A stretch of 64,000 bases of DNA from Arthrobacter sp. efr-133-TYG-118 (GTDB lineage: Bacteria > Actinomycetota > Actinomycetes > Actinomycetales > Micrococcaceae): positions 1 through 64,000 of the forward strand of contig NZ_JARVRH010000031.1 of the NCBI RefSeq assembly GCF_030209755.1, written 5' to 3'. Shown piece by piece: positions 32,293 through 41,780 of this stretch (positions are counted from its first letter, which is position 1; the number at the start of each line of letters is the position of its first letter). The notes under the pieces are model-generated. The model had not been told where the DNA came from. It made no database searches and saw nothing but the letters and a program-made list of their open reading frames with translations. A program made the translations under genes and the position numbers.

Positions 32293-33306
32293 ATGACAGA
32301 AGAACCCGGCGCCCCCGTCCGAACCCTCCCCGCCCGCCACGTGCCGGTGCCGCAGTCCCTCAGCGAAGGCGCCCGTAAGGCCCTGGAACTCTCCGAGACT
32401 TTGCCGCGGACAATCTTTCCAGCCGCCCATGACGACGAGGCATGGCGGCAGGTCATCGGTACAGTTTTGGCCCAGGAAGAACAGCTCGTTTCGAGCGGGA
32501 TCATGGAGATGTACATATCCGGCATGGACGCGGACGTCGCCCTGGTGGACGTCGGTGGAGTGCCGGTTGGAATCGGCACCCCCCGGACCTTCAACGAAAG
32601 TGACCCCCGTGGCGTCCTGGTGCTGCATGGTGGCGGATGGATCCAGGGTGGCGGACCCCTCACAAGGATGACCGCGGCGTTGGAAGCATCGAAGCTCGGG
32701 CTGCGCACGTGGGCGGTGGACTACCGGATGCTTCCCGACCACGCCTTTCCGGCCCACCTGGACGACTGTGTGACGGTGTACCGTGCGCTCCTAAGGCAAA
32801 CCGGCCCCGAAAACATTGCCGTGATGGGTACATCGGCGGGGGGCAACCTCGCTGCCGCCATGCTCCTTCGCGCCCGCGACGAGGGCCTTCCAACACCGGC
32901 CGCACTGGGACTCTGGAGTCCTTCCGTGGATCTCACGCGCGACGGCGACAGCTGGCACACGAACGATGGTCTCGATCCGATCATCGGCCAGCACATGGGC
33001 ACCCTCACTGACTACTACGCGCGCGGCCACGACCCTCGTGACCCCTATCTGTCACCGATCTTTGGGGACGTGTCTGAGTTCCCGCCAACCATCCTGGTGT
33101 CCGGCACCCGCGACGGACTCCTCTCCGACACGGTCCGATTCCACCGGGCGTTGCGTCGGGCGGGAGTTCCGGCCGAACTGCACGTCTTCGAGGGGCTACC
33201 GCACGGCGGCTTCGACTTCCAGAGCCCCGAGGACCTGGAACGGGACGGCGAGTTCCGAGCGTTCTTCCACAAGCAACTCTCGGCGGGCGGTGGCCATGTT
33301 GAGTGA
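32293..33306 (+). CDS. HSL-type alpha/beta hydrolase (esterase)
   Basis: 337 aa. Oxyanion HGGG at 112-115, nucleophile S181 in GTSAGGN, Asp near 274 (GTRDGLLSDT) and His near 304 (LPHGGF). It shares long stretches (DYRMLPDHAFPAHLDDC; LSDTVRFHRAL.RAGVPAELHVFE) with the hydrolases at 53292 and 59304. The ATG at 32293 fits the start of those paralogues better than the GTG at 32224. Probably removes acyl groups from glycosides or the aglycone. It overlaps the next gene by 11 nt. Confidence 0.88.
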   Translation: MTEEPGAPVRTLPARHVPVPQSLSEGARKALELSETLPRTIFPAAHDDEAWRQVIGTVLAQEEQLVSSGIMEMYISGMDADVALVDVGGVPVGIGTPRTFNESDPRGVLVLHGGGWIQGGGPLTRMTAALEASKLGLRTWAVDYRMLPDHAFPAHLDDCVTVYRALLRQTGPENIAVMGTSAGGNLAAAMLLRARDEGLPTPAALGLWSPSVDLTRDGDSWHTNDGLDPIIGQHMGTLTDYYARGHDPRDPYLSPIFGDVSEFPPTILVSGTRDGLLSDTVRFHRALRRAGVPAELHVFEGLPHGGFDFQSPEDLERDGEFRAFFHKQLSAGGGHVE

Positions 33307-34246
33307 CGAGGGTAACGAGCCAACTACGGCCGGTGCCGTCGCCCACATGGTGGAGGTGCTCCGGGCGTCGGCCCCGGTGACGGCTCCCGCCGAGGTTCTG
33401 AGGGAGCTGCTGGAGCTCCAGCCGGAGCTCTCCGCCGTAGACGTCACGGAGTTGAGCATCGATGGACCGAACGGCCGCACGGCAGCGAGGCTTTACCGTC
33501 GTCCGAATTCGACGCCAACATCGGCTTTGGTCTGGGTGCACGGTGGAGGATTCGTCACTGGGAACCTCGACATCGCCGAGGCGAGCTGGGTCGGGCTCGC
33601 GCTCGCCGAGCAGGGGATTCCCGTGCTCTCCCTGGACTACAGAAAGGCTGTCGACGGAACGCACTTCCCCATTCCGTCCAATGATGTCCTCGCGGGCTGG
33701 CAATGGGCGGTGGACAACGCCGATGTTTTCGGGGTCGACGCGGCTGCACTCCACCTCGGGGGTGCTAGCGCCGGCGGCAACCTGACGGAGGGGGTGACGA
33801 AGCGCCTGCTCGCCTCAGGAGGCACCCTCCCCGCATCCGTTGTGCTCGCGTACCCGGCCCTCCACGCCACGCTTCCGCCGTGGGAGGACCAGACTACGCA
33901 GGCTCGACTAGACGCTGCGCGTGCATTCCTTTTCCCCGAATCATTCTCGTATCTCTGCCTGTTGAACTACGTCGGGGAGGAGCCGCTTCTCGCGAACCCG
34001 TACGCGGTCCCCGCAAACGGTGACGTCGACCCCGGGCATCCGCCGACCCTGGTTGTCCACTGCGAATGGGACGTGCTCCGGCGCTCGAGCGAACCCTACG
34101 CGCGTGCACTCGTCGACGCCGGAGTGATCGTTCAGGAGGTGCTCGAGCCCAAAGCGCTGCACGGATCGCTGTCTCGTCCGGCCGAGGACGGGCCGAGGAC
34201 TATCGAAAACATCGCCAACTGGATGCGCCGCGACGCATCTGCCTGA
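33296..34246 (+). CDS. HSL-type alpha/beta hydrolase, second type
   Basis: 316 aa from ATG at 33296, overlapping the previous gene by 11 nt, so coupled. HGGG at 82-85, nucleophile S158 in GGASAGGNL, Asp in VHCEWDVLRRSSE, and His in KALHGSL. It belongs to the acetyl-esterase/lipase branch (Aes-like) rather than the 32293 subgroup. Last gene of the 26139-34246 operon, convergent with GH51. Confidence 0.88.
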   Translation: MLSDEGNEPTTAGAVAHMVEVLRASAPVTAPAEVLRELLELQPELSAVDVTELSIDGPNGRTAARLYRRPNSTPTSALVWVHGGGFVTGNLDIAEASWVGLALAEQGIPVLSLDYRKAVDGTHFPIPSNDVLAGWQWAVDNADVFGVDAAALHLGGASAGGNLTEGVTKRLLASGGTLPASVVLAYPALHATLPPWEDQTTQARLDAARAFLFPESFSYLCLLNYVGEEPLLANPYAVPANGDVDPGHPPTLVVHCEWDVLRRSSEPYARALVDAGVIVQEVLEPKALHGSLSRPAEDGPRTIENIANWMRRDASA

Positions 34247-34270
34247 CAAGATCCTCCAAGCTGTCCGGGC

Positions 34271-36343
34271 TCAACCAACGTCCTCGACGTGTACCGAAAG
34301 CGCGAGCACCGATGTCGCTTCGAGGTGCAGGGTTACTTCGCCGCCGCGAACGGCGTAGTCCGAGCGTTCAGGCTGGATCGAGATTCGCGGGGTGCTATCG
34401 AAGGCGAGTCGATTTATGGCGTCGAGGGGACCGTGGAGCAGGACGGCCTCTGCAGTGCAGTCCAGTGCGCGATCGATCTGCAGTGCAACGTCGAGCGCCG
34501 ACGAACCAGTGTTGACCAACTTTATGTGGAGCATGCCCTTTCCGATGCTCGCTGACGCGAACATCGTGGTTGGGAGATCGCCGTCGACCGGGACGATCCG
34601 TTCGCCGATCCGTGTGGCGAAGAGCTCCTGAACGAGATAGTTCGTCGTCCGGACGACCTCGGTCGGACTGAAGTCGATGAGGTTGTGAGGCCACTGGCCG
34701 TTCTCGACCAGATTGAGAAGCGGTGCGTAGCAGCAGAATCCCACGATGTCGGAGTTGCGTTCCACTCCGGTCAGGAACGCGGCCTCCGCAAGGGCGCTGA
34801 GCCACGTATTCGGCTCGGGCGCGAGGAGACTCTCGGGAACCGCCGGGTTCCGATCGCCCAGGTCGTACGACAGGTGAGCGGCGTATTCGCCCAAGAATAC
34901 CTTCGCGCCTCCACGCGGATAGCCGTCGTAGCGGTCGGTCGAGTTGAGGAACCACGCAGGCGAGTTGTAGAAGTGTTCGTCGACCAGGATCTGCGCGTCG
35001 TGGCCCCAGTCAGTCCAGGCAGGATCCACCCGCTCACCGGAGGGGACAACACCGCCCGTCACGATCGTGGTCAGCCCTGGATGGAGCTGGTCCACTGCTT
35101 CCTTGATCCGAGCGAAGTGCTCCAGATACTCCGGACCGAAGTTCTCGTTGCCGATGCCGAGGTAGCGGAGGGGGAACGGATCCGGATGGCCGGCCTCAGC
35201 CCGTAGCGCCGCCCATGGGCTCGTGGCCGGGTCGCCCGTCGCCCAATCGATCAGGTCGACCGCATCCTGCACCACTGTGGCAAACTCGGGGCTCTCCATT
35301 GACAGATGTTTATCCATCCGGGTCTGGCAACTGATCCCGGCCCAGACAACCGGTACGGGTTCCATCCCGAGGTCCTCGCAGAGAAGGAAATACTCGTAGA
35401 AACCGACTTGGTTGGATTGGCTGTAGTCGCCGTCCGCTCGAGCCTGCCCCCACAGGTTGTATTCCTGACGACGCGTTTCCAGCCGACCTACAGTCTTTTT
35501 CCAGTCGTAGTGACTTCCGTCCCCGCAGCCCTCGACGATGCAGCCACCTGGAAAACGCAGGAAACGGGGAGCTAGCGCGGCCATCGTCTCGACGAGGTCA
35601 CGTCGGAGGCGCCCTTGGCCCCATCGCGGGTTATCGGCACCCCAGTGGTCAGTGGGGATCAGCTTGACTTCATCGAGGTCTAACCGGCCGGAGCCGTTCA
35701 AGACGAGCTGGAGCGAGCCAAGACCGGTAGCGGTCGGGACGAGCCGCAGTTCAGCCTCCTGCCAGCCAGACCCAGTCGATGGGAGGACGCCCGCGGCGAC
35801 CACACGCCGTTCCAAGTCCAAGAGGCGGACTTCGACCGCCCCGATGAAGTCGTCGGCGCGGACGAACGTTGAGAAAAGCAGAGGACGTCCGGTCGCGAAC
35901 GGCATTCCTGGTCGGTTGCCCGGGTAGCCGAGATTCTCCAACCGGGCGCTCCCGGCCGACTCGACGCGTGCGAACCCGGCTCCTGGCGCGATGGGTTTTT
36001 CCTCTGACGCCTCGATGCGCCCATCTTGAATCGTCCAATGACGAAGGTGATCGACCAGCCGGCCAGCCGGTGTGTTCGCCGGAGTCGTGAGAAGTTCCGG
36101 CGGCGTGTTGGCGAGCCGCTCCCTATGCTCCTCAGGCACGAGTTCCAACGGCAGGTAGGGAATCACCCCGTTAACAAGATAGACGCCGTCAAAGCTGTAG
36201 TTGTTGACCAGATTTGCGTTCAGGCCGCCGTCGCAGGCGAAGTTTATGTCCTCAAGGAAGAGGCCGAACAGTGTTGGACTAACCTTCTTCGTCGCCGCGC
36301 CGGTGCGGACGGTGAGGTTTCGTAAGCCATCGCTCGATGTCAT
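34271..36343 (-). CDS. GH51 alpha-L-arabinofuranosidase
   Basis: 690 aa from ATG at 36343. The N-terminus SPTLFGLFLEDINFACDGGL leads into a carbohydrate-binding-like domain (about 120-230) and the TIM barrel with FPGGCIVEG, acid/base E400 in GIGNENFGPEYL and nucleophile E486 in VFLGEYAAH, then the C-terminal beta-sandwich. Removes terminal arabinofuranose from oligosaccharides or glycosides. No signal peptide. The open frame extends upstream without homology, so the internal ATG was used. It follows the ABC remnant and TetR gene on the same strand. Confidence 0.92.
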   Translation of the reverse strand: MTSSDGLRNLTVRTGAATKKVSPTLFGLFLEDINFACDGGLNANLVNNYSFDGVYLVNGVIPYLPLELVPEEHRERLANTPPELLTTPANTPAGRLVDHLRHWTIQDGRIEASEEKPIAPGAGFARVESAGSARLENLGYPGNRPGMPFATGRPLLFSTFVRADDFIGAVEVRLLDLERRVVAAGVLPSTGSGWQEAELRLVPTATGLGSLQLVLNGSGRLDLDEVKLIPTDHWGADNPRWGQGRLRRDLVETMAALAPRFLRFPGGCIVEGCGDGSHYDWKKTVGRLETRRQEYNLWGQARADGDYSQSNQVGFYEYFLLCEDLGMEPVPVVWAGISCQTRMDKHLSMESPEFATVVQDAVDLIDWATGDPATSPWAALRAEAGHPDPFPLRYLGIGNENFGPEYLEHFARIKEAVDQLHPGLTTIVTGGVVPSGERVDPAWTDWGHDAQILVDEHFYNSPAWFLNSTDRYDGYPRGGAKVFLGEYAAHLSYDLGDRNPAVPESLLAPEPNTWLSALAEAAFLTGVERNSDIVGFCCYAPLLNLVENGQWPHNLIDFSPTEVVRTTNYLVQELFATRIGERIVPVDGDLPTTMFASASIGKGMLHIKLVNTGSSALDVALQIDRALDCTAEAVLLHGPLDAINRLAFDSTPRISIQPERSDYAVRGGEVTLHLEATSVLALSVHVEDVG

Positions 36344-36399
36344 TGTTTCGGACTTTCTGTTGGGATGTGTCGGTTCTGTGTGCGCGATGATGGTGTGCG

Positions 36400-36636
36400 T
36401 CAGGGGGCTCCCACAGGAGCGGCTGAGGCGAACTGGCGTCGCGGATCGTCTACAGGCGATGAGCGATAACGAAGCTCGTACGGTTCGCCCGCGGCGCCGA
36501 CATGGCGTTGCAGCACCGTGATCCCGAGCATCCATGCTCCCGCGAAGAGGATATAAACAGAGTCGCCCCGAGCCACCAGAACAATCGAGCGACCGTGCGG
36601 GCACAGGTATGGGCCGATGAGTCGAAGGAGTTTCAT
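36400..36636 (-). pseudogene. ABC transporter remnant with internal deletion
   Basis: The minus strand from ATG 36636 (overlapping the TetR stop as ATGA) reads MKLLRLIGPYLCPHGRSIVL, the usual N-terminus of actinobacterial ABC multidrug half-transporters, then jumps to RGDSVYILFAGAWMLGITVL, which in the family lies ~25 residues further on. After LQRHV similarity is lost and the frame ends at 36400. The ATP-binding domain is absent. Once a TetR-ABC exporter operon, now eroded. Confidence 0.65.
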
Positions 36637-37268
36637 CCGTCCAGGCCTTTCGACCGAGACGTCGGAGCTTCCTCGACGGTTACTCCGTGCACGAGGATCC
36701 GCGCTAATTCTTCGGGGGTGAACGAAGTCTCCGACCCCGCGATCTCGGGGACGGACGACGCGAACGAAAGCAAGCGGACGATGTGCATGATCCGATCCGG
36801 CTTCCACGCGAGCCTTTCAGCGTCGGACTCGAAGATCAGGTCGACGACGACGGCGAGCTCCTCGCCGTCGCTGTGGCCGTTCGGTCGCTCGCCGTCGAGC
36901 GCCGAGACTACGCGAATCGCACCGGTGAATCGAACACACATCAACCTGACGACTTGCGCGAGTTTCGACTCGAGGTCGCCGTCCACGTCGATGTCACGCA
37001 GCCCCATGATCATGGTGTCCTCATGGAAGTATCGCTCCGCAGCTGCGCGAAGCAGAGTTTCCTTGTCGCCGAAAGCGCGGAAGATCGTGCCCTCGGCCAC
37101 GCCAGCCGCCTCCGAGATCTGCTTTGAGGTCAGGTCGGTTCCATGCTCGGCAAGCAGGGGCACGACGGCGTCAACGATCATACTTTGGCGTTCGTGCAAG
37201 GCCAGAGCGGGAGCCCTTCGTCGCGTGTCGAAACCGTTCGCCGGGGTCAAGGAGTCAGTGGGGGTCAT
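36633..37268 (-). CDS. TetR-family regulator (exporter-type)
   Basis: 211 aa from ATG 37268 (a TTG three bases earlier is equivalent). Helix-turn-helix near 45-68: TSKQISEAAGVAEGTIFRAF, then GDKETLL. The C-terminal domain is of the type linked to ABC exporters. The stop overlaps the first ATG of the ABC remnant. The palindrome at 37286-37301 directly upstream is its likely autoregulatory site. With its ABC partner destroyed it may now act on the divergent GH1-GH2-GH3 operon or be vestigial. Confidence 0.9.
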   Translation of the reverse strand: MTPTDSLTPANGFDTRRRAPALALHERQSMIVDAVVPLLAEHGTDLTSKQISEAAGVAEGTIFRAFGDKETLLRAAAERYFHEDTMIMGLRDIDVDGDLESKLAQVVRLMCVRFTGAIRVVSALDGERPNGHSDGEELAVVVDLIFESDAERLAWKPDRIMHIVRLLSFASSVPEIAGSETSFTPEELARILVHGVTVEEAPTSRSKGLDG

Positions 37269-37285
37269 CAAAAGCCGCCGTCATT

Positions 37286-37301
37286 GAGTGAGTGCTCACT
37301 C
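37286..37301. promoter_or_regulatory. TetR operator GAGTGAG-TG-CTCACTC
   Basis: Perfect 7-bp arms with a two-base centre, followed by a further half site TGAGTGA at 37311-37317. It lies 18 bp upstream of the TetR start. Typical operator of TGAGTGA..TCACTCA-binding TetR proteins. Confidence 0.75.
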
Positions 37302-37336
37302 GGATTTGGGTGAGTGAATCGAAAATACCACATGAC

Positions 37337-37345
37337 CGCGAAATT
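37337..37345 (+). promoter_or_regulatory. CGCGAAATT motif upstream of GH1-GH2-GH3 operon
   Basis: Matches the half site of the palindrome at 62058-62079. It lies 87 bp upstream of the GH1 start and is one of several such motifs at hydrolase promoters. Confidence 0.4.
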
Positions 37346-37431
37346 GGTGGTAACGTCGTGGTCATTCTCGTACCCGCAACCTGGCGACGGGCAGATCGAG
37401 GACGATCGCTCTCACTGAGAAAGGCTCAACC

Positions 37432-38673
37432 ATGACAACTCTCCGACCCGACTTCCTCTGGGGCGCGTCAACCGCTCCGCATCAGATCGAAGGCAACAAC
37501 ATCAACAGCGACTGGTGGGTTCGTGAAGAAAGCTCTCCAGGAATGCAGCTCAGCGGCGATGCCGTCGATAGTTACCACCGCTACCGCGAGGACATGCAGC
37601 TGCTGGCGGATGCAGGCTGCAACTCCTACCGGTTCGGCGTCGAGTGGGCGCGCATCGAACCACGACCCGGCCACTTCTCCCGGGCGGAGCTGGCCCATTA
37701 CCGCCGGATGATCGAGACAGCGATCGAACTCGGCCTCACACCTGTGGTCACTCTCCACCACTTCTCCAGCCCACGTTGGTTCGCCGACCGTGGAGGCTGG
37801 ACCGCCGACGGCGCCATCGACCACTTCCGTGCCTACGTCACGGAGGTTGCCAGCATCCTCGGCGGGGTTGAGTGGGTCGCCACCATCAATGAGCCGAACA
37901 TGCTGGCAATGATGGAAATGCTGATGGATCAGATGAAGTCAGGCGAGGCATCCGAGTGGAAGAGCCCCACTGTGGAAGCCGCTGAGGAGGGCAAGAACCT
38001 CGCGAATAACCTGCCGGTTCCTCACCGGAAGTACGGTGAGCCGTTCGTCGAAGCGCATCACGCAGCGCGGGAAGTCCTACACGAACTGACGGATGCCAAG
38101 GTGGGCTGGACCGTCGCCTCTGCCGCTCTGACCCCGACTCCGGGTAACGAGGAGAAGTTCATCGAGGTGCAATACGACTACGAGAATCTGTACCTCGAGG
38201 CAGCACGGGGAGACGACTTCATCGGCGTCCAGTCATACTCGTCGCAGGCAGTAGATGCCAGCGGCCTCGTTCCGCACCCACCACACCCAGACAACACCAT
38301 GGTGGGCACCGCCTATCGTCCGGATGCGCTCGGAATGGCCGTTCGGCATGCCTGGGAGGTGACGGAAGGAGTGCCCGTTCTCGTCACCGAGAACGGACTC
38401 GCGACCACAGATGACGAACGCCGAATCGCTTACACGCAGGAAGCACTCGGGCACCTCATCGCGGCTTCCGAAGACGGTGTGGACGTCCGCGGCTACCTGC
38501 ACTGGACACTTCTGGACAACTACGAATGGGGCCACTGGGAGCCCACCTTCGGCTTGGTCGGCGTCGACCGCGAAACTTTCGTGCGCACACCCAAGCCCAG
38601 TCTCGGCTGGCTCGGCAACGTTGCGCGTCTGAACGGCGCGAACATCCTCGCACCCGCCTCCACGCGGCCTTGA
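37432..38673 (+). CDS. GH1 beta-glycosidase, second copy
   Basis: 413 aa, very close to the GH1 at 29904 throughout. DFLWGASTAPHQIEGNN, acid/base E154 in TINEPNML, nucleophile E320 in LVTENGLA, and LDNYEWGHWEPTFGLV. GAGAAAGGC lies before the ATG. First gene of a GH1 - GH2 - GH3 operon that ends at the terminator at 44154. Likely a cytoplasmic beta-glucosidase or beta-galactosidase. Confidence 0.93.
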   Translation: MTTLRPDFLWGASTAPHQIEGNNINSDWWVREESSPGMQLSGDAVDSYHRYREDMQLLADAGCNSYRFGVEWARIEPRPGHFSRAELAHYRRMIETAIELGLTPVVTLHHFSSPRWFADRGGWTADGAIDHFRAYVTEVASILGGVEWVATINEPNMLAMMEMLMDQMKSGEASEWKSPTVEAAEEGKNLANNLPVPHRKYGEPFVEAHHAAREVLHELTDAKVGWTVASAALTPTPGNEEKFIEVQYDYENLYLEAARGDDFIGVQSYSSQAVDASGLVPHPPHPDNTMVGTAYRPDALGMAVRHAWEVTEGVPVLVTENGLATTDDERRIAYTQEALGHLIAASEDGVDVRGYLHWTLLDNYEWGHWEPTFGLVGVDRETFVRTPKPSLGWLGNVARLNGANILAPASTRP

Positions 38674-38708
38674 GCCACTTCACCGCGGACCTCGAAGGAG
38701 CATAACCC

Positions 38709-41700
38709 TTGGCCTCGACTACCCCCCGCCCAAGCGGTCCATCATCGGCGACGGTCGCAAGAAACCGACTTCCGATGCACTCTCTCAGGCGTTTGCCGGA
38801 ACTGATTCTTGACGGTGAATGGTCGTTCCAATTGCTCCCGACCTTCGAACACGAACTCGGCCCGGAATGGACATCCGTCACCGTGCCCGAGTTGTGGACG
38901 ATGAGAGAGCCGGAGGACCCGCCGCACTACACCAACATCGACATGCCTTTTGATCTGGTTCCCCCGTACATACCGGAGACCAACCCGACCGGCGTCTATC
39001 GGAAAACATTTCGGCTCGACGCGACGGGAGAGGACCGGATCATCCTGCACGTAGGTGCAGCAGAGGGCTACCTGCAGGTGTTCCTCAACGGTGATCCGGT
39101 CGGTGAGAGTACCGATTCGCATCTGGCTGCCGAGTTCGATATCACGGACTTCTGCGTACCCGGTTTCAACGAAGTCGAACTCCGCGTCGCCAAGTGGTCT
39201 TTCCACACGTATCTGGAGGACCAGGACCAATGGTGGCAGGCCGGGATCAGCCGCCCGGTCGAGATCCATCGTGTGCCGCGGGTAGGTCTCCGGGATGTTG
39301 TCGTGAGGGCGGACTTCGACCCTGACCAAGGCACGGGTTCGCTCGAGGTCGTTGCGTCGACGTCGGGTCTTGAGTATGAGGAAGAGCGGACGCACTCGAT
39401 TCGGGTGATGGCACTCGGACTCCAGGCCGCGCAAGGAGTGGTGCCGCGGTCACGTCCGCAGACCATCCCCGCGGGCGTGGCCGATCGGTCGGCCAGACCG
39501 CCGCAGAGCCTCCCGGACGGATTCATGGACATCCTTAGCCTGAGCGCGGCACGGGTGGCGATGCCCCCACCACTCGCGCAGGCGGCACAGTTCATGAATC
39601 CGGGTGCGGAATCGGCTGCGATACCAGGCTCGAGCAAGGTGCGTCTCGACGACCTGGATGTGCAGCCTTGGTCAGCCGAGCGGCCTCACCTGGAGACCGT
39701 CGTCGTCGAACTCCTCGACGATGCCGGCGCGGTGATTGACCGCACCGAGGTGCGTACCGGCTTTCGCCGGGTCGAGATCGTGGGTCGTGACCTGCTCGTG
39801 AACGGGCGCCGGATCTGGATCCAGGGGGTGAACCGTCACGACTTCAACCCGGACACCGGCCGCGTCCTCAGCCGAGATGACATGATCGCTGATCTGTCGC
39901 TGCTTAAACGCTTCAACTTCAATGCCGTTCGTACCTCGCATTACCCGAACGATCCGGTATTCCTCGACTTGTGCGACGAGTTCGGCATTTACGTCGTGGA
40001 CGAGGCGGATATTGAGGCGCACGCCTATGCCAGTTCGATCTGCTCGGATCCGCAGTATCTGCCGGCCTTCGTCGATCGCGTCTCACGAATGGTGATCCGC
40101 GACAAGAATCACCCCTCCATCATCGCTTGGTCGTTGGGAAATGAGACTGGCTATGGGGCCAATCATGACGCCGCGGCGGGGTGGGTGCGGAACTATGACC
40201 CGACCCGTCCCCTTCACTACGAAGGTGCAATCTCTCTCGACTGGCACGGGGGGCATGCGGCCACGGACATCGTTTGTCCGATGTACCCCGCCTTCTCCGC
40301 ATTGGAGGCGTACGCGCAGGATCCGACCGTGGACCGGCCCGTGATCCTGTGCGAGTATTCCTACTCCCAAGGGAACTCGACCGGTGGCCTTGCCGAGTAC
40401 TGGCGCCTGTTCGAGTCCCTTCCCGGTCTGCAGGGAGGCTTCATCTGGGAGTTCAAGGACCACGCGCTCGATCCAGAGCACAACGGTCACTACCGCTACG
40501 GCGGCGACTTCGGGGACGAGCCCAACGACGGGCCGGTCCTGCTCAATGGCATAGTCTTCGCCGACGGCACTCCGAAACCGGCCATGTACGAAGCCCGGGG
40601 CATCTTCAGCCCCGTCCGGATCTTGTCCACGCCAGCCGAAGCTCTCAACGGGAGCGTGCGCTTGCTCAACCGTCAGACTTTCGCCGATCTTTCCACTCTA
40701 CGACTCGAGGTCGCGGTCGAGCTCTCCTCCGGAACCTCCGAGTGGCACCCCATCGAAGTGGGCGCCGACGCCGGCGAAGTCGCCTCGTTCACCGTCCCGC
40801 CACACCTCCTCAATCTCCTCGCCGACCCGGATGCGCTGGCCCTGACTGTGAACGTCCGGATTGCCGTTGACGCTCCCTGGGGCGATGGCGGAACGTTGAT
40901 TGCCCAGCACCAGGTACTCCTGGCCCGGTCGTTCGATGAGATGCCGTCAGCGGTGAGCGCCACGGGCGTTCCTCCGATCGAGGAGGATGGCGAGTTGCTG
41001 CATCCCCTCCTCGCACGGACGCCACGTCTTTGCCTCTGGCGTCCCCTCACCGACAACGACGGTTCCTTCTTCCTGGACCAGCGATTCATCCGGACAGGCT
41101 TCTTCCGTCTGGAACGGGAATCGATCGAGGTCAGCTACCCCGAGAGTGGACTGTCAGAGGTCACGATCGGCTATCGGACCGCGTTCGGCGACAAAGTGGT
41201 CCACAGGCGTCGGATCGTCGAGGCCGGACCCGATGAGTTCGAGTTCATCGAACACGTCGAGCTGCCGGAAGGATCGGAAGATGGTCTACGCGTAGGCATC
41301 GAGGTCGAGTTGGCCGGTGAGTTCGACGAACTCGAATGGGTGGGACTGGGCCCGTGGGAGAACTACCCGGACCGGAGTTCATCCGCCCTGCTCGGACGGT
41401 GGTCCTCGACCATCGACGACTTCGTTGTTCCCTACCTGCTACCACAGGAGAACGGCGGGCGAGGCGGCGTCGAGCAACTGCGCGTCACCGGCCGAGGCGG
41501 ATCCATGTCCACCTCGCACTCCTCGCCTTTCCAAATGACGGTCGGACGGCACACAGTCGAAGAGCTCGAAGACGCCACACACTGGTGGAAGCTCGCGCCG
41601 AGTTCTCGAACGATCATCCATCTTGATTTCGCACACCGCGGAGTGGGCACGGGAATCCTCGGCCCGGACGTCCGTTCGGAGTTCCGTCTTAAGGAACGGA

Positions 41701-41747
41701 CGTACTCATGGACCTGGCGGATGCAACTGCACTCCGCGGGTGCATGA
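38709..41747 (+). CDS. GH2 beta-galactosidase (LacZ-type, five-domain)
   Basis: 1012 aa from TTG at 38709, nine bases after AAGGAG. Sugar-binding jelly roll (about 30-190), immunoglobulin-like domain, TIM barrel with GVNRHDFNPDTGRVLSRDDM, acid/base E479 in SLGNETGYG and nucleophile E549 in VILCEYSYSQGN, then a second Ig-like domain and the beta-galactosidase small-chain domain (LWRPLTDNDG; GLGPWENYPDR; PQENGGR). An unusual ~90-residue Pro/Ala-rich insert (about 230-315) splits the first Ig domain. Gene order suggests removal of galactose from glycosides already imported. An ATG at 38775 is a less likely start. Confidence 0.92.
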   Translation: MASTTPRPSGPSSATVARNRLPMHSLRRLPELILDGEWSFQLLPTFEHELGPEWTSVTVPELWTMREPEDPPHYTNIDMPFDLVPPYIPETNPTGVYRKTFRLDATGEDRIILHVGAAEGYLQVFLNGDPVGESTDSHLAAEFDITDFCVPGFNEVELRVAKWSFHTYLEDQDQWWQAGISRPVEIHRVPRVGLRDVVVRADFDPDQGTGSLEVVASTSGLEYEEERTHSIRVMALGLQAAQGVVPRSRPQTIPAGVADRSARPPQSLPDGFMDILSLSAARVAMPPPLAQAAQFMNPGAESAAIPGSSKVRLDDLDVQPWSAERPHLETVVVELLDDAGAVIDRTEVRTGFRRVEIVGRDLLVNGRRIWIQGVNRHDFNPDTGRVLSRDDMIADLSLLKRFNFNAVRTSHYPNDPVFLDLCDEFGIYVVDEADIEAHAYASSICSDPQYLPAFVDRVSRMVIRDKNHPSIIAWSLGNETGYGANHDAAAGWVRNYDPTRPLHYEGAISLDWHGGHAATDIVCPMYPAFSALEAYAQDPTVDRPVILCEYSYSQGNSTGGLAEYWRLFESLPGLQGGFIWEFKDHALDPEHNGHYRYGGDFGDEPNDGPVLLNGIVFADGTPKPAMYEARGIFSPVRILSTPAEALNGSVRLLNRQTFADLSTLRLEVAVELSSGTSEWHPIEVGADAGEVASFTVPPHLLNLLADPDALALTVNVRIAVDAPWGDGGTLIAQHQVLLARSFDEMPSAVSATGVPPIEEDGELLHPLLARTPRLCLWRPLTDNDGSFFLDQRFIRTGFFRLERESIEVSYPESGLSEVTIGYRTAFGDKVVHRRRIVEAGPDEFEFIEHVELPEGSEDGLRVGIEVELAGEFDELEWVGLGPWENYPDRSSSALLGRWSSTIDDFVVPYLLPQENGGRGGVEQLRVTGRGGSMSTSHSSPFQMTVGRHTVEELEDATHWWKLAPSSRTIIHLDFAHRGVGTGILGPDVRSEFRLKERTYSWTWRMQLHSAGA

Positions 41748-41780
41748 TCGCAACAACAACCTCCGAGCCCAAGGAACCCC

